Below are positions 60,980 to 64,000 of a stretch of 64,000 nucleotides of DNA, piece by piece. The notes below the pieces were generated by a model. The model worked only from the letters and a program-made list of their open reading frames with translations, was not told where the DNA came from and searched no databases. Position 1 is the first letter of the stretch, and the number at the start of each line of letters is the position of its first letter. Where the stretch lies: positions 434,001-498,000 of the forward strand of contig CAVRLX010000016.1 of assembly GCA_963721725.1 (NCBI GenBank), read 5' to 3'. The DNA comes from RI-153 sp963721725 (GTDB lineage Bacteria > Chloroflexota > Anaerolineae > Caldilineales > Caldilineaceae). A program made the translations under genes and the position numbers.

Positions 60980-63359
60980 ATGTCCGATTCCAGCCGCAGC
61001 GCCCGCGATCCAGCGCGTCGTACGCAAAAGAGCAACCAGGGGTACACCCCATCCTCGCCCGATGCCCCACACCCCCTAACAGCGCCACAAGCCAGCCAAC
61101 TGCTTCTCGTTCAGCGCGCCCACGAAGATCCCCAGAGTTTGACAACTCAGAATGTCATGAGCCTACAACGCACGATTGGTAATCGCGCGACCGCGAGTCT
61201 GTTGCAGCCAATTCTGTCATCACCAGAGACGGCGATGGATTCTGGACCAGAGAAAGCCAGCTTGACGCAAGAGAGTGTCGGGCAGCGCGCCACTTGGATC
61301 CAGCGCGAGGAAATAGAAAAAGAGTTGGGGGGAACAGAGGAGAAAAAAACGATTGTAAAGTGGAAGAAGGCGGAGGTAAAGGAGGGCAAAGAGAGAAGCA
61401 AAAGGGAGCGCTTCGGATTTGGGTTCAAGAAGAAACCTATAGAGGAAAAGGGTGAGACGAGCGGCAAAGATGACAAGGACGAAAAGAGTGAGAAGGAAGA
61501 GCCGAAGCGGGTAGTTTGGAAGAAGGGCGACTCCCAAAATGGAAATGTTCCGAAGAAAAGCGAGGGCATCAGACTGGGTGTCAAGAAAAATAAGAGACTA
61601 ATTGAGGAAACAGAAACAGAAGAAGAAAAAGAAATTGAATTCGTCATGGAGGAAGATGAAAAACAGAGCTACGACCCCTCAAGCTTCTTAGGGCGTTTCC
61701 AGTCTGGATATGACACGTTGATGAAGAAAAAGTATCCCCATCTGCACACAGATATGACGAAGCGGCTGAATGAATTTATGGTTCTGTGCGAAGGGTTTGA
61801 GATCGAAGAATATGGGGATGAGATTCTCGCCAACCCGAACGTCAACAAACTGTTGACCCAGATGAATGAGCTAGCGGGGAAAGGCCCCAAAAAGGCGCAA
61901 CAGCAATCTGCCGATCTGGTGGCGGATCTGCTGTTGTCTGCCAGCCTGATCCCCACCCAGGTGACTCAATCTAAAGACATAAAGTTTCATAAAGCCCCCG
62001 TTTATAAGCGATTGTCGGCGAATGTGATCAGCCTCACCCGCCTGATTGATGTTCTGTTTGATGTCAATCAGCAATTAGCGGAGAGCAAAGAGATTGGCAA
62101 GGGCGAGGCGCTGAACCATATTGATCTGGACAGCAATCAGCCTTTGGCGAAACGTATGCTCAATCTCACACTGGTCAACTTGCAGGAGACCGCCCGCGAG
62201 AAGTTGGGAGACAATCCACTCTTTAAGGCCATGTTGGATAACAAGGAGATCTTCAAGACCATGATGGCCTCTGGCGGCGCAGTTGAGCAGCAATTCCTCA
62301 ATTCTTGCGTCACCACCGCCGTGACCCAAGAGTTGCAAGAGAATGTTTCTAATTTGGCCGCATTGCTGCTTGTGGGCCGAGGTGTAGCCGACTTCATTCA
62401 GGACCAGATCAACAATAAAGAGTTGGAAGAAGAAGTGAGCGAGTGGCACAAATTTGGCGTTTCGCTCAAGAAGGCTGCACAGAAACGGGTGACCGGGGCG
62501 CGCGGAGAGTTTGACACAATCGAACTCTTGGCTCTCTCTATTATGCAAAAATCACCCGTGGCTGTGGACAAACTCCAGGCGTTGATACGGCGTTGGAGTC
62601 GTGTGATGCAGAAGTTGTCGGCCATGACAGACCTTAGCGAGGGCAAGAGCAATGTTCCCGTGCTCACGAAACGGCTTGTCCACAACCACTGGAATGTCAG
62701 CGCTGGATTGTCGGCGGCAAGTCTATACGTGTTAGCCCGCCCCAATCGTCGCACCAAAGGGATGACTGGGAACAGCTATCGGGAATCCCTGTCGCAGACC
62801 ACCAAGAGGGCCACGGTCGATAACACCACTGAAGAGAATCTGAACACGTGGCTGGGCAAGAAAAAGAGGAACGCGTGCAGAAGTTGGGAACCCTGTGGAC
62901 GAATGTGATGCATGCGGGGGGACAACGTTTTCGATCCCAGGTCATGGCCTCTTTTTACAGGCAATCAAGCGGGGCGATCAAAAGATGTTTATGGTAGGCG
63001 ATCCGCTAATCGACGAACACGAATTTTACACGATGAAGGAGATGGACGTTTACGCTGGCAAAGTGAAGAAAGGTGAGATGATGGTGCCGTCGGAAATGCT
63101 GACCTCCAGCGTAGAGGCCCGCTTTGTCACGGAGGCCATTTTCTACAGACTCCAGACAGACGTGGGGAAGCAGGTAGAGGAGTTGGAAACTGCACCTCCC
63201 CGTGTAAACCCGACTGTAGAAATTCTAGAGATCGCTGACTCTGTCAAAGATAATCGTGGCCAAGAGTATCTCAATGTGAAGGTAGATGGCGAGGCCGTCG
63301 GAAAACGCAAAGGGGTGCAGGCCCCCGGCTGGGTATTGGCGGACTATATTATTCAATAG
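60980..63359 (+). pseudogene. large cargo/toxin-like protein with eCIS-type signature, frameshifted
   Basis: About 793 residues if read through two frame changes. ATG 60980 follows GGAGGAG. The N-terminal MSLQRTIGNRATASLL (about residues 60-75) matches the LQRTIGNRAV-type motif common in proteins of extracellular contractile injection systems and DUF4157 proteins. Residues 95-230 are extremely Lys/Glu-rich and probably disordered. A helical body follows, with FLNSCVTTAVTQEL holding a candidate nucleophile Cys443. After about 62870 the frame breaks at A5 and again at G6; adding one base to each restores LGKKKEERVQKLGTLWTNV and then HAGGTTFSIPGHGLFLQAI and MFMVGDP. A Cys, then GH, then DP order is typical of papain-like (C39/C58-like) peptidases, so a protease-type toxin is inferred. 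No injection-system genes are in the window. Confidence 0.65.
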
Positions 63360-63409
63360 CGGCACCACCGAGCGCGGTACGGGCTTCTTTCATAGCCGCG
63401 GCATAAAAA

Positions 63410-63455
63410 GGCCGCTTCGCTCTGGTAGAAAATTTTCTACCAGAGCGAAGCGGCC
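63410..63455 (-). terminator. 23-bp perfect palindrome after tRNA-Arg
   Basis: The 46-bp palindrome (left arm GGCCGCTTCGCTCTGGTAG..., 23 bp per arm, no mismatch) is followed on the minus strand by TTTTT. It ends the tRNA transcript and also stands after the cargo-like gene. Confidence 0.85.
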
Positions 63456-63462
63456 CGGTGTG

Positions 63463-63535
63463 TGCCCCCGGCGGGAGTTGAACCCACGACCAAAGGTTTA
63501 GGAAACCTCTGCTCTATCCTCTGAGCTACGGGGGC
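63463..63535 (-). tRNA. tRNA-Arg (anticodon CCT)
   Basis: On the minus strand a 73-nt cloverleaf runs from GCCCCCG to its pairing CGGGGGC plus discriminator A. The D stem is GCTC/GAGC, the anticodon stem GAGGT/ACCTT with loop TTCCTAA, so the anticodon is CCT, reading AGG. The T arm contains GGGTTCAACTCCC. The 3' CCA is not encoded. Confidence 0.95.
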
Positions 63536-63694
63536 GAAATGGGGCAAGTTTCGCTACGATAGCACAAAGCAGGGGAGGGCGTCAAAAATCGGGGATTTTG
63601 CCCTGCTTGTGCCTCTATTTCGGTGCAAGGGGGTTGTGGGGTAGAATGGAGCCATCAACTGCATTCCACCCTCCCCTCTAGAAAAAAGAAGCCC

Positions 63695-64000
63695 ATGCAG
63701 CCCGTTCAAGAATTTGCAGAAAAGATCACGGCCAATGTGGAAAAGGTGATCGTCGGCAAGCGTGAAATGATCCAATCCCTGGTGATTGCCCTGCTGTGTG
63801 AAGGGCATGTGCTCCTGGAAGACGTGCCGGGCGTGGGCAAAACCATGCTGGCACGTGCGCTGGCCGTCAGCCTGGGCGTGGATTTCCGCCGCTTACAGTG
63901 TACGCCCGATCTGCTGCCCAGCGATATCACCGGCGTGAGCATTTTTAACCAGGAAACACGCGCCTTTCAGTTTATACCGGGGCCAGCCTTCACCCACATT
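63695..64000 (+). CDS. MoxR-family AAA+ ATPase, cut by the window end
   Basis: The first 102 codons of a MoxR ATPase. It starts MQPVQEFAEKITANVEKVIVGK; Walker A is DVPGVGKTMLARAL, followed by RRLQCTPDLLPSDITG and TRAFQFIPGPAF, all family hallmarks. MoxR proteins act as chaperone-like ATPases, usually next to VWA and DUF58 genes, which would lie beyond the window. The ATG at 63695 follows GAAAAAAG. The reading frame is open to the last base. Confidence 0.93.
   Translation, partial: MQPVQEFAEKITANVEKVIVGKREMIQSLVIALLCEGHVLLEDVPGVGKTMLARALAVSLGVDFRRLQCTPDLLPSDITGVSIFNQETRAFQFIPGPAFTHI

Noticed and set aside
60876..61647. Minus-strand frames opposite the Lys/Glu-rich part of the cargo-like gene
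   Set aside because: Their Phe/Leu/Ser-rich content is the mirror of Lys/Glu codons; no independent signal is present.
63360..63694. tRNA-linked integration site for a mobile island carrying the cargo gene
   Set aside because: No integrase and no direct repeat of the tRNA end could be found within the window.

Overview
The window looks like a chromosomal stretch of a member of the Chloroflexota (Anaerolineae/Caldilineae-like). This is inferred from gene content rather than from any marker search: a fused transaldolase/glucose-6-phosphate isomerase, polyphosphate glucokinase beside an ordinary glucokinase, a fused rhamnulose-phosphate aldolase/dehydrogenase, many lipoproteins with Pro/Thr/Ala-rich linkers, and intergenic spacers built from reiterated short words. 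Coding density is high and the base composition is moderately G+C-rich. No prophage, CRISPR array or rRNA is visible. One tRNA (Arg, CCT) lies near the right end.

Layout. 0-3.6 kb: a HAD phosphatase and a GCS2-type ligase on the minus strand, a hairpin-rich leader, and a frameshifted PLP aminotransferase. 3.7-10.4 kb: a YbaK editing protein, then an ABC ATPase separated from its FtsX-like permease by about 1.4 kb holding a toxin-antitoxin-like remnant and a truncated transposase, then a small membrane protein and a PIG-L deacetylase. 10.4-15 kb: rnhA and an M23 peptidase diverge from trmD-rplS-rnhB. 15-22 kb: a six-gene minus-strand run for sugar entry (mgsA, Gfo/Idh oxidoreductase, glk, ppgK, tal-pgi, rpiA). 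22-26 kb: an MTAP-like gene, a DUF1257/DUF2997 group and the RhaD fusion. 26-35 kb: a lipoprotein, a Fur-family regulator, upp, a DksA-like protein, ruvB, a frameshifted ftsK and a 7TM-GAF-HTH protein. 35-44 kb: lipoproteins, pgeF with a DUF4258/YgiT pair, an SGNH hydrolase, a radical SAM protein, acpP, and fni with a polyprenyl synthase. 44-49 kb: pyruvate dehydrogenase-type E1 alpha, E1 beta and E2. 49-60.7 kb: a beta-helix lipoprotein and a sugar ABC importer operon, divergent from a DeoR regulator that is followed by a degenerate M24 protein. 60.9-63.4 kb: a large orphan protein carrying the N-terminal signature of contractile-injection-system cargo and a probable papain-like toxin domain. 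The window ends inside a MoxR ATPase.

The most notable structures are: (1) the cargo-like protein, whose presumed Cys and His/Asp catalytic parts are separated by two homopolymer frameshifts, and whose promoter lies inside nested inverted repeats; (2) a dispersed 75-81 bp palindromic element (four full copies, one internally deleted copy, one diverged relative), always intergenic; (3) long palindromes of reiterated 7-8-mers between the first and second genes of two operons; (4) apparent frameshifts in four large genes, including the normally essential ftsK, which points to assembly indels rather than true decay; (5) several leader hairpins or terminators upstream of rplS, the radical SAM gene and the HAD gene.
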